From contig ONLC01000103.1 in NCBI GenBank assembly GCA_900318545.1, positions 1 to 13,410 of the forward strand: DNA of 13,410 bases, in the 5' to 3' direction. Shown one piece after another: positions 1-7,135 of the stretch. This DNA comes from an uncultured Eubacteriales bacterium (lineage in GTDB: Bacteria; Bacillota; Clostridia; Oscillospirales; Ruminococcaceae). Under the pieces are notes generated by a model, which was not told the origin of the DNA, did no database searches, and saw only the letters and a program-made list of their open reading frames with translations. The position numbers and the translations under genes were made by a program. Positions within the stretch are counted from its first letter, which is position 1. Each line of letters begins with the position of its first letter.

Positions 1-4
1 ATGG

Positions 5-10
5 TATGAT
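5..10 (+). promoter_or_regulatory. Extended -10 box of the rplU operon promoter
   Basis: TATGAT preceded by TGG forms an extended -10 element, which would start transcription near base 17, just ahead of the L21 leader. The -35 region lies outside the window, so the promoter is only half visible. Its place directly before the leader supports it. Confidence 0.5.
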
Positions 11-15
11 AATTT

Positions 16-80
16 AGCCGCATGTTTACGGTATCGAAGCGCATTTATGCCACCGTACGCAGCGAGTTCAAGTAAAGGCA
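16..80 (+). ncRNA. Ribosomal protein L21 leader (cis-regulatory RNA)
   Basis: This short untranslated region before rplU has the nested pairing expected of the Firmicute L21 leader. An outer stem pairs TACGGT (27-32) with ACCGTA (52-57), and an inner stem pairs GCAT (41-44) with ATGC (47-50). The family is thought to let free L21 repress its own operon. Its place directly upstream of rplU and the look of the sequence agree with the family as I remember it. A covariance-model search has not been run. Confidence 0.75.
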
Positions 81-93
81 GGTGCATATAAAG

Positions 94-405
94 ATGTACG
101 CAGTAATTGAAACAGGCGGAAAGCAGTACCAGGTAAAGGCAGGCGATGAGATCTTCATCGAGAAGCTGAATGCAGAGGCTGACCAGACAGTTACTTTCGA
201 TAAGGTAATGGCAGTTGGTACAGACGCAGGTATCAAGGTAGGTGCTCCCTACGTTGACGGTGCAACAGTATCCGCAAAGGTTGTCAAGAACGGCAAGGCT
301 AAGAAGATCACAGTTTTCACTTACAAGCCTAAGAAGGGTGAGAAGAGAAAGATGGGTCACAGACAGCCTTACACAAAGGTAGTTATCGAAGCTATCAACG
401 CATAA
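94..405 (+). CDS. rplU: 50S ribosomal protein L21
   Basis: L21 is a large-subunit ribosomal protein that binds 23S rRNA. The protein is 103 aa, the usual length, and opens with the canonical MYAVIETGGKQYQV. The second half is rich in lysine and arginine (VVKNGKAKKITVFTYKPKK and KRKMGHRQPYTKV), as expected for the rRNA-binding part. I chose ATG 94 over the in-frame GTG at 82 because the family starts at MYAV and because AGGTG at 80-84 sits 9 bases before this ATG. It is the first gene of rplU-prp-rpmA, a fixed order in Firmicutes, and its stop shares one base with the prp start (TAATG), which implies translational coupling. Regulation is probably through the L21 leader. Confidence 0.97.
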   Translation: MYAVIETGGKQYQVKAGDEIFIEKLNAEADQTVTFDKVMAVGTDAGIKVGAPYVDGATVSAKVVKNGKAKKITVFTYKPKKGEKRKMGHRQPYTKVVIEAINA

Positions 406-731
406 TGATAATTGCTGATTTTTTTAAGGCTTCCGATAATAAGCTGAAGGGCTTTTCGGTATCGGGGCATTCAATGACAGCAGAATCAGGATTTGATATT
501 TGCTGTGCAAGTGTATCGTCGGCTGTTATGCTGACGGCAAACCTTGTTACTGATGCATTCAAAGAAGATGCAAATGTTAAGGTTTCAGATAATGAAATAA
601 AACTAAAGCTCGGGAAGGATGCCGAGGGAACAGGCGATAAGCTTGTTTTAGGTCTCCTTGAGCACCTGTATTTTATAGGTGAGCAGTTTCCCGGGGCGGT
701 AAAGGTCAGCGTCATTGAGATTGACGGCTGA
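405..731 (+). CDS. prp: Ribosomal-processing cysteine protease Prp
   Basis: Prp (YsxB family) removes the N-terminal extension of ribosomal protein L27 in Firmicutes and related bacteria. At 108 aa it has the family length. The catalytic pair is visible: His22 in SGHS and Cys34 in ICCASV, the positions known from the Staphylococcus aureus enzyme. Its substrate gene rpmA follows directly, and that L27 carries the matching cleavage motif. The start codon overlaps the rplU stop by one base, so translation is probably coupled to L21. The middle and C-terminal parts, including LLEHLYFIGEQFP, fit the Prp fold. The long minus-strand open frame over this gene is a shadow. Confidence 0.95.
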   Translation: MIIADFFKASDNKLKGFSVSGHSMTAESGFDICCASVSSAVMLTANLVTDAFKEDANVKVSDNEIKLKLGKDAEGTGDKLVLGLLEHLYFIGEQFPGAVKVSVIEIDG

Positions 732-760
732 TATATCACTTTTACGGAGGTGTAAGTATA

Positions 761-1042
761 ATGATAAAGATCTCTATGCAGTTTTTTGCACATAAGAAGG
801 GAATGGGTTCTACCAAGAACGGCCGTGATTCCGAGGCAAAGAGACTTGGTGTCAAGAGAGCAGACGGACAGTTCGTTCTCGCAGGCAACATTCTTGTCAG
901 ACAGAGAGGAACACATATTCATCCTGGCGAGAACGTTAAGCGTGGTTCAGATGATACTTTGTTCGCTACTGCTGACGGTGTTGTAAGATTTGAAAGACTT
1001 GGAAAGGACCGCAAGAAGGTTTCTGTTTATCCACAGGCATAA
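761..1042 (+). CDS. rpmA: 50S ribosomal protein L27 with Prp-cleaved N-terminal extension
   Basis: L27 lies near the peptidyl-transferase centre, where its mature N-terminus reaches toward the tRNA acceptor ends. The 93-aa product starts MIKISMQFF followed by AHKKGMGSTKNGRDS. The hydrophobic stretch ending in two phenylalanines is the Firmicute extension that Prp cuts between Phe9 and Ala10, leaving an 84-aa mature protein that begins AHKKG. Further family hallmarks are VLAGNILVRQRGT and HPGENVKRGSDDTLFA. A strong GGAGGTG at 745-751 precedes the ATG. The gene closes the ribosomal operon and is followed at once by a hairpin terminator. Confidence 0.97.
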   Translation: MIKISMQFFAHKKGMGSTKNGRDSEAKRLGVKRADGQFVLAGNILVRQRGTHIHPGENVKRGSDDTLFATADGVVRFERLGKDRKKVSVYPQA

Positions 1043-1055
1043 GTCAAAACGTATG

Positions 1056-1085
1056 ACCCCGAGCATTTGCTTGGGGTTTTTGCTT
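1056..1085 (+). terminator. Intrinsic terminator after rpmA
   Basis: A 9-bp stem pairs ACCCCGAGC (1056-1064) with GCTTGGGGT (1069-1077) around the loop ATTT, followed by a T-rich tract (TTTTTGCTTT). The tract is interrupted by GC, so some readthrough into the next gene is likely. Confidence 0.88.
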
Positions 1086-1097
1086 TAAGGAGCTATG

Positions 1098-1871
1098 ATG
1101 AAAAACGAAGCGTCTAAGATAAATGTGTCAATTGCTAAGTCTTTGTTCGTATTATCAGGTGTTATTCTTGTGGTAGCACTGATAGTTTTCATTTATTTTA
1201 ATTTCGTTAAGAAAGAGCCTCTTTCTTTTTACAGGAATATTGACAACTGTTCAGTTGTTACTGAAAAGAAGACGAGCTTTCGTTCATATCGGTCAAGAAG
1301 AAATTTGTTCAGTCGTACAGTATATTACATTCATGTCAAGAATTATGACGAGAGTATATACCTTGATATGATCGTCGGGTCTGCATACTATGATGCAATG
1401 TCTCGCTTTAACGGCAGAAGTGATGTTACGCTTTCTTTTTTCAAAACTAAAAGAGATAAGCTATTTCCTGCTTATTCGATAACTTCTTCATCGGATAATG
1501 CAAGTGTTCAGTATCGTGAGTGCTATCCGCCTGCCTTACTGAATAGTGTTTTGTTTTATGTAGGTTCAGCGGGGATTGCTATACTTATAATGGGGCTTTC
1601 AGCTTTTGTGATCTCACAAAAGTACAAGGATTCACAACCTGTTGATCCTGTTAAAAATGTCGAGTATCCTGTTAAGAATTCTTTTGAGCCGGAGAGTGAT
1701 GAGGCAGCTGCGAAAGACCCGTATCTGTATGCAGGAAGACATAATAATAACGCTTCGCAAAAAAAGCAGAATTCAGAGACCAAACTCTCTGCAAGCGAAC
1801 GTGACGAGCTCCTTAAACAGTTCGATAAGCTTACATCGGACGGAAAATATAAGTATAAAACTCACGATTGA
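1098..1871 (+). CDS. Unrecognised two-span membrane protein
   Basis: I do not recognise this 257-aa protein. Visible features are a short N-terminal segment, a hydrophobic span at about residues 15-36 (ending LIVFIYFNF), a polar, probably external domain of about 110 residues rich in tyrosine, arginine and serine, a second span at about 150-173, and a hydrophilic tail of about 84 residues. The tail holds an acidic/alanine patch, a run of asparagines and a charged end (ERDELLKQFDKL). AAGGAG at 1087-1092 is 5 bases before ATG 1098 and only 2 before the alternative ATG 1095, so I prefer 1098. The gene starts 17 bases after the rpmA hairpin and ends 18 bases before obgE. It therefore probably depends on terminator readthrough and is co-transcribed with obgE. 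Conserved neighbours suggest a housekeeping role, but nothing in the sequence gives a function. Confidence 0.85.
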   Translation: MKNEASKINVSIAKSLFVLSGVILVVALIVFIYFNFVKKEPLSFYRNIDNCSVVTEKKTSFRSYRSRRNLFSRTVYYIHVKNYDESIYLDMIVGSAYYDAMSRFNGRSDVTLSFFKTKRDKLFPAYSITSSSDNASVQYRECYPPALLNSVLFYVGSAGIAILIMGLSAFVISQKYKDSQPVDPVKNVEYPVKNSFEPESDEAAAKDPYLYAGRHNNNASQKKQNSETKLSASERDELLKQFDKLTSDGKYKYKTHD

Positions 1872-1889
1872 TTTGAGAGGAGGATGCAA

Positions 1890-3167
1890 ATGTTTGTCGA
1901 TCAGGCTAAAATATATATTAAAGCTGGTGATGGCGGCGACGGTGCGGTATCGTTCCACCGTGAAAAGTATGTAGCGGCAGGCGGTCCTGACGGCGGTGAC
2001 GGCGGCAGAGGCGGAAACATAGTTTTCCAGGTCGATGACAATATCTCTAACCTCATTGATTTCAGGTATAAGAAAAAGTATACAGCTGAAAAGGGGCAGA
2101 ATGGCTCAGGCAAGAACTGTTTTGGTAAAAACGCTCCTGATGTTGTAATTAAAGTTCCGAGAGGAACAGTTGTCAAGGAATATAACACGGGCAGGATACT
2201 TGCCGATATGTCGGGTGACGAGCCTGTCATAATCGCTAAAGGCGGTAAAGGGGGCAGGGGCAATGCTCACTTTGCAACCTCGACCCGTCAGATCCCGAGA
2301 TTTGCAAAACCGGGCTTCAAGGGCGATGAATATGAGGTTCAGCTTGAACTGAAGCTTATTGCCGATGTAGGACTTGTAGGCTTCCCGAATGTTGGAAAGT
2401 CAACACTGATTTCTGTAGTTTCAGCGGCAAAGCCTAAGATCGCCAACTATCACTTCACGACCCTTACTCCAGTTCTCGGAGTTGTAAAATTAGACGAAGG
2501 TCAGTCGTTTGTAATGGCTGATATACCCGGTCTAATAGAGGGTGCAAGCGAGGGCATTGGTCTGGGACATGAGTTTTTAAGACACGTTGAAAGATGCCGC
2601 CTTATCGTTCATATAGTTGATGTTTCAGGCAGTGAGGGCAGAGATCCGATCGAGGATTTTGAGACTATCAGAAAAGAGCTTGAAAACTTCTCGTATGATC
2701 TGGCTGAGGCACCGATGATAGTTGCAGCAAACAAATGCGATATGGCTACCGAGGAACAGATAGCTGTTTTTAAGTCCTATATTGACGAGCAAGGACTTCC
2801 TTTCTTTGAAATATCTGCTGCTACTACACAGGGCACTCAGGAGCTTGTAAAGGCTGTTTATTATGAGCTGCAAAAGCTGCCGCCTGTAAAAAGGTTCGAG
2901 GCTCAGCCTCTTACCCGTGAGGAGCTTGATGAGAAGCTTCTATCAAAGAAAGATTTTGAAGTTACGGTCGAGGATGGTATCTACTTTGTTGAGGCTGATT
3001 GGCTGTGGGATATCCTCAGAACAGCTGATATGGAGGACTATTCGTCACTTCAGTATTTCCAGAAGGTGCTCAGATCAAGCGGCATTATTGACAAGCTTGA
3101 ACAAATGGGGATACAGGAGGGCGACACAGTTTCGATCTTCGATTTTGAGTTTGAATTTGTACACTAG
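1890..3167 (+). CDS. obgE: GTPase Obg (CgtA)
   Basis: Obg is an essential GTPase that binds the large ribosomal subunit and links its late assembly to the growth and (p)ppGpp state of the cell. The 425-aa product has all three expected domains. Residues 1-158 are the glycine-rich Obg fold (DGGDG, GGPDGGDGGRGG). The G domain follows, with P-loop GFPNVGKST at about 164-172, DIPGL at 211-215, NKCD at 281-284 and SAA at 319-321. The OCT domain covers about 345-425. ATG 1890 gives the family start MFVDQAKIYIK and lies 6 bases after GAGAGGAGG (1875-1883); the in-frame ATG at 1884 touches that site and is unlikely. Obg downstream of rplU-rpmA is a common Firmicute arrangement. Confidence 0.97.
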   Translation: MFVDQAKIYIKAGDGGDGAVSFHREKYVAAGGPDGGDGGRGGNIVFQVDDNISNLIDFRYKKKYTAEKGQNGSGKNCFGKNAPDVVIKVPRGTVVKEYNTGRILADMSGDEPVIIAKGGKGGRGNAHFATSTRQIPRFAKPGFKGDEYEVQLELKLIADVGLVGFPNVGKSTLISVVSAAKPKIANYHFTTLTPVLGVVKLDEGQSFVMADIPGLIEGASEGIGLGHEFLRHVERCRLIVHIVDVSGSEGRDPIEDFETIRKELENFSYDLAEAPMIVAANKCDMATEEQIAVFKSYIDEQGLPFFEISAATTQGTQELVKAVYYELQKLPPVKRFEAQPLTREELDEKLLSKKDFEVTVEDGIYFVEADWLWDILRTADMEDYSSLQYFQKVLRSSGIIDKLEQMGIQEGDTVSIFDFEFEFVH

Positions 3168-3178
3168 GGGGAATAGTT

Positions 3179-3592
3179 TTGCTGCCGATGTCTGATAGAG
3201 ATGCTATGCAGTATTCTCCGCTGACGCTTGCCTTTATGGGTGACAGCGTGTATGAACAAATGGTAAGAACAAGGCTTATTCTGCTTGCGAATATGCCTGC
3301 AAATAAGCTTCATAAGCTGGCTGTTAAAAAGGTCTGTGCTGAGTATCAGGCTCAGGCTGTGAGAAAGTGGATTGATGAAGATCTGCTTGATGATAAAGAA
3401 CTTGATGTTTTCAAGCGTGGAAGAAACACAAGCGGAATAGCTGCTCCGAAGCATTCAACTGTAAGTGAGTATCGAATAGCAACTGGTCTTGAATGTCTGT
3501 TCGGCTTTCTGTATCTTACAGGAAAACAGGACAGGCTTGAAATACTGTTTGATTCAGCCTGGGAGATCACTGGTGATGATCTCGAAATATAG
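3179..3592 (+). CDS. mrnC: Mini-ribonuclease III
   Basis: Mini-III is an RNase III-like dimer without a double-stranded-RNA-binding domain. In Bacillus subtilis it trims 23S rRNA precursors. The 137-aa protein carries the signature LAFMGDSVYE, with the expected metal-binding Asp22, the family block KRGRNTSG followed by PKHSTVSEYRIATGLECLFGFLYL (split here as PKHSTVSEYR and IATGLECLFGFLYL), and a second conserved acidic residue in the GLECLFG segment. The TTG at 3179 lies 6 bases after GGGGGA (3167-3172). ATG 3188, giving MSDRDAMQY, is a fair alternative with longer spacing. The ribosome-binding site overlaps the end of obgE, so the two are co-transcribed. This extends the ribosome-assembly theme: L21, L27, Obg, 23S processing. 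Confidence 0.93.
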   Translation: MLPMSDRDAMQYSPLTLAFMGDSVYEQMVRTRLILLANMPANKLHKLAVKKVCAEYQAQAVRKWIDEDLLDDKELDVFKRGRNTSGIAAPKHSTVSEYRIATGLECLFGFLYLTGKQDRLEILFDSAWEITGDDLEI

Positions 3593-3624
3593 ATGTAGTA
3601 TTTTTAATTAAGGAGTGAATAAAA

Positions 3625-4368
3625 ATGTCAGGTCATTCAAAATGGGAAAACATTAAGAGAAAAAAAGGTGCGACCGATGCTGCAAGAGCTAAGATCTTCA
3701 CAAAGATCGGCAGAGAGATCGCTGTTATAGTCAAAGAGGGAGGACCTGATCCTGCCGGAAATGCCAAGCTTCGTGATGCTATTGCAAAGGCTAAGGCTAA
3801 TAACGTTCCTAACGATAATATCGAGAGAATAATCAAGAAGGCAGCAGGCGACGGTGACAAGAACAACTACGAAACAATGGTTTATGAGGGCTACGGTCCC
3901 TGCGGCGTAGCAGTTATCGTTGAGTGCCTTACTGACAACAAGAACAGAACTGCAGGCGATGTTCGTCACTACTTTGATAAGTTCGGAGGAAACCTCGGAA
4001 CTACCGGCTGTGTATCGTTCATGTTCTCAGATCAGGGTACAGTTGTGATCGAGACAGGCGGAGCTGACGAAGACAAGATCATGGAGGACTGCTTTGAGGC
4101 AGGTGCTGATGACTTCAACATCGACGAGGATATGGCTCAGCTCGTATGCGACCCTAACAAGGTGACCGCAGTAAGAGAAGCTCTTGAGGGTATGGGCTAC
4201 ACTGTAGTTTCCGCTGAGGCTGAAAAGGTGCCTTCAAACTACACAACAATTGAAGACGAGGATGCTATCAAGAAGATGGGACTTCTTCTTGATGCACTCG
4301 ATGACAACGATGATGTTCAGAACGTTTATCACAACTGGGAGAATATGCCCGTTGAGGAAGAGGAATAA
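3625..4368 (+). CDS. YebC/PmpR (TACO1-like) family protein
   Basis: This 247-aa protein has the family length and the unmistakable start MSGHSKWENIKRKK, followed by AARAKIFTKIGREI. The family was long annotated as DNA-binding transcriptional regulators. Recent work on YebC and mitochondrial TACO1 points instead to relieving ribosome stalls, notably at proline runs. Three-domain family segments are visible: the helical N-terminal part (1-75), then YEGYGPCGVAVIVE and GDVRHYFDKFGGNLG, and an acidic C-terminus (VEEEE). AAGGAG lies about 10 bases before the ATG. The gene follows mrnC by 32 bases and ends in a strong terminator, so it probably closes the transcription unit. The translational role fits this neighbourhood better than transcriptional control, but that is inference. 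Confidence 0.95.
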   Translation: MSGHSKWENIKRKKGATDAARAKIFTKIGREIAVIVKEGGPDPAGNAKLRDAIAKAKANNVPNDNIERIIKKAAGDGDKNNYETMVYEGYGPCGVAVIVECLTDNKNRTAGDVRHYFDKFGGNLGTTGCVSFMFSDQGTVVIETGGADEDKIMEDCFEAGADDFNIDEDMAQLVCDPNKVTAVREALEGMGYTVVSAEAEKVPSNYTTIEDEDAIKKMGLLLDALDDNDDVQNVYHNWENMPVEEEE

Positions 4369-4371
4369 AAC

Positions 4372-4409
4372 AAACAGCCGATATACCTATTGCGGTATAT
4401 CGGCTGTTT
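4372..4409. terminator. Bidirectional intrinsic terminator
   Basis: A perfect 16-bp stem pairs 4372-4387 with 4394-4409 around a 6-base loop. The arm ends are AAACAGCC and GGCTGTTT, which place a T-run after the hairpin on both strands. It lies between the convergent stops of the YebC gene and the GNAT gene and would end both transcripts. Confidence 0.93.
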
Positions 4410-4416
4410 TTATCGG

Positions 4417-4887
4417 TTATAGCTTACAGAGCATTATGTATTCTTCATCGTTTTCATCATAAATCTCAAAACCGACCTTCTCATACATTTTTACAGCATA
4501 GTTTTTCTTTTGAACCGCAAGTGATGCCTGCTTATAGCCTTCTTTTTTGAGTCTTATGAGCATTTCTTTCATCAAGGCAGTTCCGATGCCCTTATTCCTG
4601 TATTCTTTATATAAGGATATAGCAAAGGACGGTGTTTCATCATCGATATGGCCGTAATCGTTCATTAACCTTACCCATACTGCACCGACTATTATGCCGT
4701 TTTCTTCTGCGGCAAGGGCTATATCACCCTTTTTGGTGCCAAATTCCGCAATATAGACCTGAAGCTCGGGCTGATAGATAATCTCTCTCGGAGGTGCTTC
4801 GACTCCTTTTGGAATAAATATCGCTTCATACAGGAAGTCTTCTAAAACAGCGTATTCTGTTTGTTTAAGCTCTCTGATCGTACTCAA
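4417..4887 (-). CDS. GNAT-family N-acetyltransferase
   Basis: The 156-aa product is a single GNAT domain that would move an acetyl group from acetyl-CoA to an unknown amine. Motif A is visible at about 92-106 (LYKEYRNKGIGTALM, with the RxxGxG pyrophosphate-binding loop at 97-102) and motif B at about 129-140 (NYAVKMYEKVGF). The start is a TTG overlapping the mnmA stop in the string TTGA, a 4-base gene overlap that implies translational coupling; the next in-frame Met is at residue 75, after part of the fold. It is the last gene of the minus-strand cluster. The substrate cannot be read from sequence. Its link to mnmA may only be shared transcription. Confidence 0.9.
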   Translation of the reverse strand: MSTIRELKQTEYAVLEDFLYEAIFIPKGVEAPPREIIYQPELQVYIAEFGTKKGDIALAAEENGIIVGAVWVRLMNDYGHIDDETPSFAISLYKEYRNKGIGTALMKEMLIRLKKEGYKQASLAVQKKNYAVKMYEKVGFEIYDENDEEYIMLCKL

Positions 4888-5957
4888 AGTATGGTTCCGC
4901 CGCCTATCACATATTCACCGTTATAGAATACCACAGCCTGACCCTTTGATATAGCCTTATGAGGTTCACTGAACCTTACATGAACTGTGCCGTCGGGCAG
5001 GGGAGTTATAACGCACTCATCGTCTCTTTGATGGTATCTTGTCTGAGCAGTGCATTTAAGGGGCTCGGTGAGCTTGTCAAATGGGATAAAGTTTACATCT
5101 CCTGCGATAAGTTCAGTCTTGAAAATTTCGTCCTTTGTTCCTAAAATAAGTCTGTTCCTAATGCTATCCTTCTCAACAACATAAAGCGGCTCAAAATAAG
5201 ATACCCCGATACCTTTTCTCTGGCCAACTGTATAATGAATAAGCCCGTTATGTTCACCAAGCTTTGTACCGTCTGTTAAGATTATATCTCCATGCTCAGG
5301 TTCAAATGAATTATTAATAATAAAACGGGCATAATCACCGTCAGGAATAAAGCAAATGTCCTGACTGTCAGGCTTAGATGCATTTATAAGATCATTTTCG
5401 ACAGCAATGGAGCGTATTATCTCCTTGTTCATTTCTCCGACAGGAAAGTGTGTATGAGCAAGCTGCTCCTGAGTAAGTGCATAGAGCACATAGCTCTGAT
5501 CCTTAGCTCTGTCGGGAGAACGCTTCAAAAGCCAGCGGTCGGACTCCTCATCATATTCCTTTGTCACATAATGACCTGTAGCAATATCATCAAAGCCCAG
5601 CATTCGTGCTCTTTGAAGGAACTTATCAAATTTCAGATGCTTATTACACTCAATGCAGGGGTTAGGGGTGCCGCCTGCAAGATATGTATCAACAAAATTA
5701 TCGATAACGTACTTTTTGAACTCCAAATCAAAATTAAAAACGTGAAAATCTATCCCAAGCTTCAAAGCAACATACCTTGCGTCCTCGACATCGTTAAGAG
5801 AACAGCAGGTCTTGCTTTTTTTGAGCCCAATATCATCGTTAGAATAAAGGTGCATAGTCGCACCTGAAACATCATATCCGTTGTCAAGCAGAAGCTTTAC
5901 AGAAACTGAGCTGTCTACACCACCGCTCATAGCAACAAGAACTTTCTTTTTATCCAT
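4884..5957 (-). CDS. mnmA: tRNA-specific 2-thiouridylase MnmA
   Basis: MnmA activates C2 of the wobble uridine (U34) of Lys, Glu and Gln tRNAs with ATP and inserts sulfur to make 2-thiouridine. The 357-aa protein has the PP-loop SGGVDSS at 11-17, the catalytic Cys101 in TPNPCIECN, and the second catalytic Cys202 in SQDICFI, which with Cys101 handles the persulfide and disulfide. Also visible are the tRNA-binding part (GHYVTKEY, KDQSYVLYAL) and the C-terminal beta-barrels with YTVGQRKGIG. Length is typical. The cysteine desulfurase gene ends 4 bases upstream, so the sulfur donor and acceptor enzymes are made together. The GNAT gene overlaps the 3' end. Confidence 0.97.
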   Translation of the reverse strand: MDKKKVLVAMSGGVDSSVSVKLLLDNGYDVSGATMHLYSNDDIGLKKSKTCCSLNDVEDARYVALKLGIDFHVFNFDLEFKKYVIDNFVDTYLAGGTPNPCIECNKHLKFDKFLQRARMLGFDDIATGHYVTKEYDEESDRWLLKRSPDRAKDQSYVLYALTQEQLAHTHFPVGEMNKEIIRSIAVENDLINASKPDSQDICFIPDGDYARFIINNSFEPEHGDIILTDGTKLGEHNGLIHYTVGQRKGIGVSYFEPLYVVEKDSIRNRLILGTKDEIFKTELIAGDVNFIPFDKLTEPLKCTAQTRYHQRDDECVITPLPDGTVHVRFSEPHKAISKGQAVVFYNGEYVIGGGTIL

Positions 5958-5961
5958 TTTT

Positions 5962-7131
5962 TCACCTGAAATTCCAGTTTGGATTTAGCTTTCTCAAACG
6001 CTCAACTGTTTCTCTGAGCTTAAAAGCTATATAGTCAACATCATCGAAAGAGTTTTCTTCATTAAGAGTTATCCTTACAGAGCCTCTGGCTCTCTCGTCA
6101 TCAAGCCCGATAGCACGCAGTACATGAGATGCCTCCAGCGAACCGCTCGCACAAGCTGCTCCCGATGATACACATATCCCATGCATATCAAGTGATAGGA
6201 TCAGGCTTTCTCCTTCGATACCTCCGAAAGAGAGGTTAAGATTTCCGGGAAGTCTGTTTTCCATACTTCCGTTCACATTCATATCGGGAATGTCACTGAT
6301 TTTATCATAAAGCCTGTCTCGGAGGCTCTTTATATACGGACTGTTTTTCTCTATGCCAAGCACAGCTTCTTCGATTGCCTGTCCGAAAGCTGCAATAAAA
6401 GCAACGTTTTCGGTTCCTGCACGCTTATTTCTCTCCTGATGACCGCCGTGAATGAGTTTCGGGAGCTCAATTCCTTTTCTGCAATACAGACAGCCCACAC
6501 CCTTTGGTGCGTGTATCTTATGACCCGAAACAGACATAAGATCGATATTCATTTCTTTTACATCGATCTTCATATTGCCGACAGCCTGAACTGCATCGGT
6601 ATGAAAGAGAATACCACTCTCTCGACAAAGCTTTCCTATTTCAGCTATCGGCTGAATAGTGCCGATCTCATTGTTTGCAGTCATTATGCTTACAAGGAGT
6701 GTGTCAGGCTTTATAGCTTTACAGATGGCATCAGCGGAAATAAATCCCTCCGGATTCACGTGAACGACAGTAACCTCAAAGCCTTCCTTTTCCAGAGCCC
6801 TGCAGCTGTCGAGGACAGCACTGTGTTCTATCGCAGATGTAACTATATGCTTCTTTCCAAGCTTTTCTCCCAACAGGGCACAGCCTCTGATCGCAAGATT
6901 GTCGGCTTCTGTTCCTCCGCTTGTGAACAGGATCTCATGCACATTTGCTCCGATCGCCTTAGCTGCTTTTTCTCTGGCGAGGAGTAAAGCATTTTTGCTT
7001 TCTCTGCCCAAGCCGTAAACTGATGATGCATTACCGAATTTTTCTTTAAGATAGGGCAGCATAGCGTTAAAAGCTGCATCGGATATTCTTGTAGTTGCAG
7101 CATTATCAGCATAAACAAAACGCATTTCCAT
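5962..7131 (-). CDS. Cysteine desulfurase (NifS/IscS type)
   Basis: This PLP enzyme takes sulfur from L-cysteine and holds it as a persulfide for transfer. In the 389-aa protein the start gives MEMRFVYADNAATT, the PLP lysine is Lys205 in SVSGHKIHAPKG, and the persulfide cysteine is Cys327 in CVSSGAACASG, matching IscS positions. SGGTEADN and IEHSAVL are also family motifs. I chose the ATG at base 7131 because TAAGGGA (7139-7145) lies 7 bases before it; longer in-frame extensions would run into rnhA. The adjacent mnmA makes tRNA thiolation the likeliest job. No iscU or scaffold gene lies here, which also favours a dedicated donor for MnmA as in Bacillus YrvO-MnmA. That role is an inference. 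Confidence 0.95.
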   Translation of the reverse strand: MEMRFVYADNAATTRISDAAFNAMLPYLKEKFGNASSVYGLGRESKNALLLAREKAAKAIGANVHEILFTSGGTEADNLAIRGCALLGEKLGKKHIVTSAIEHSAVLDSCRALEKEGFEVTVVHVNPEGFISADAICKAIKPDTLLVSIMTANNEIGTIQPIAEIGKLCRESGILFHTDAVQAVGNMKIDVKEMNIDLMSVSGHKIHAPKGVGCLYCRKGIELPKLIHGGHQERNKRAGTENVAFIAAFGQAIEEAVLGIEKNSPYIKSLRDRLYDKISDIPDMNVNGSMENRLPGNLNLSFGGIEGESLILSLDMHGICVSSGAACASGSLEASHVLRAIGLDDERARGSVRITLNEENSFDDVDYIAFKLRETVERLRKLNPNWNFR

Positions 7132-7135
7132 TGAT

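Noticed and set aside
82..93. GTG at 82 as start of rplU
   Set aside because: It would add four residues before the conserved MYAVIETGGKQ start and overlaps the ribosome-binding site.
395..922. A 175-codon minus-strand open frame across prp and rpmA
   Set aside because: It lies fully over two clear plus-strand genes, has no family features and no ribosome-binding site of note.
5448..5867. A 139-codon plus-strand frame within mnmA
   Set aside because: Antisense shadow; mnmA shows all catalytic motifs on the other strand.
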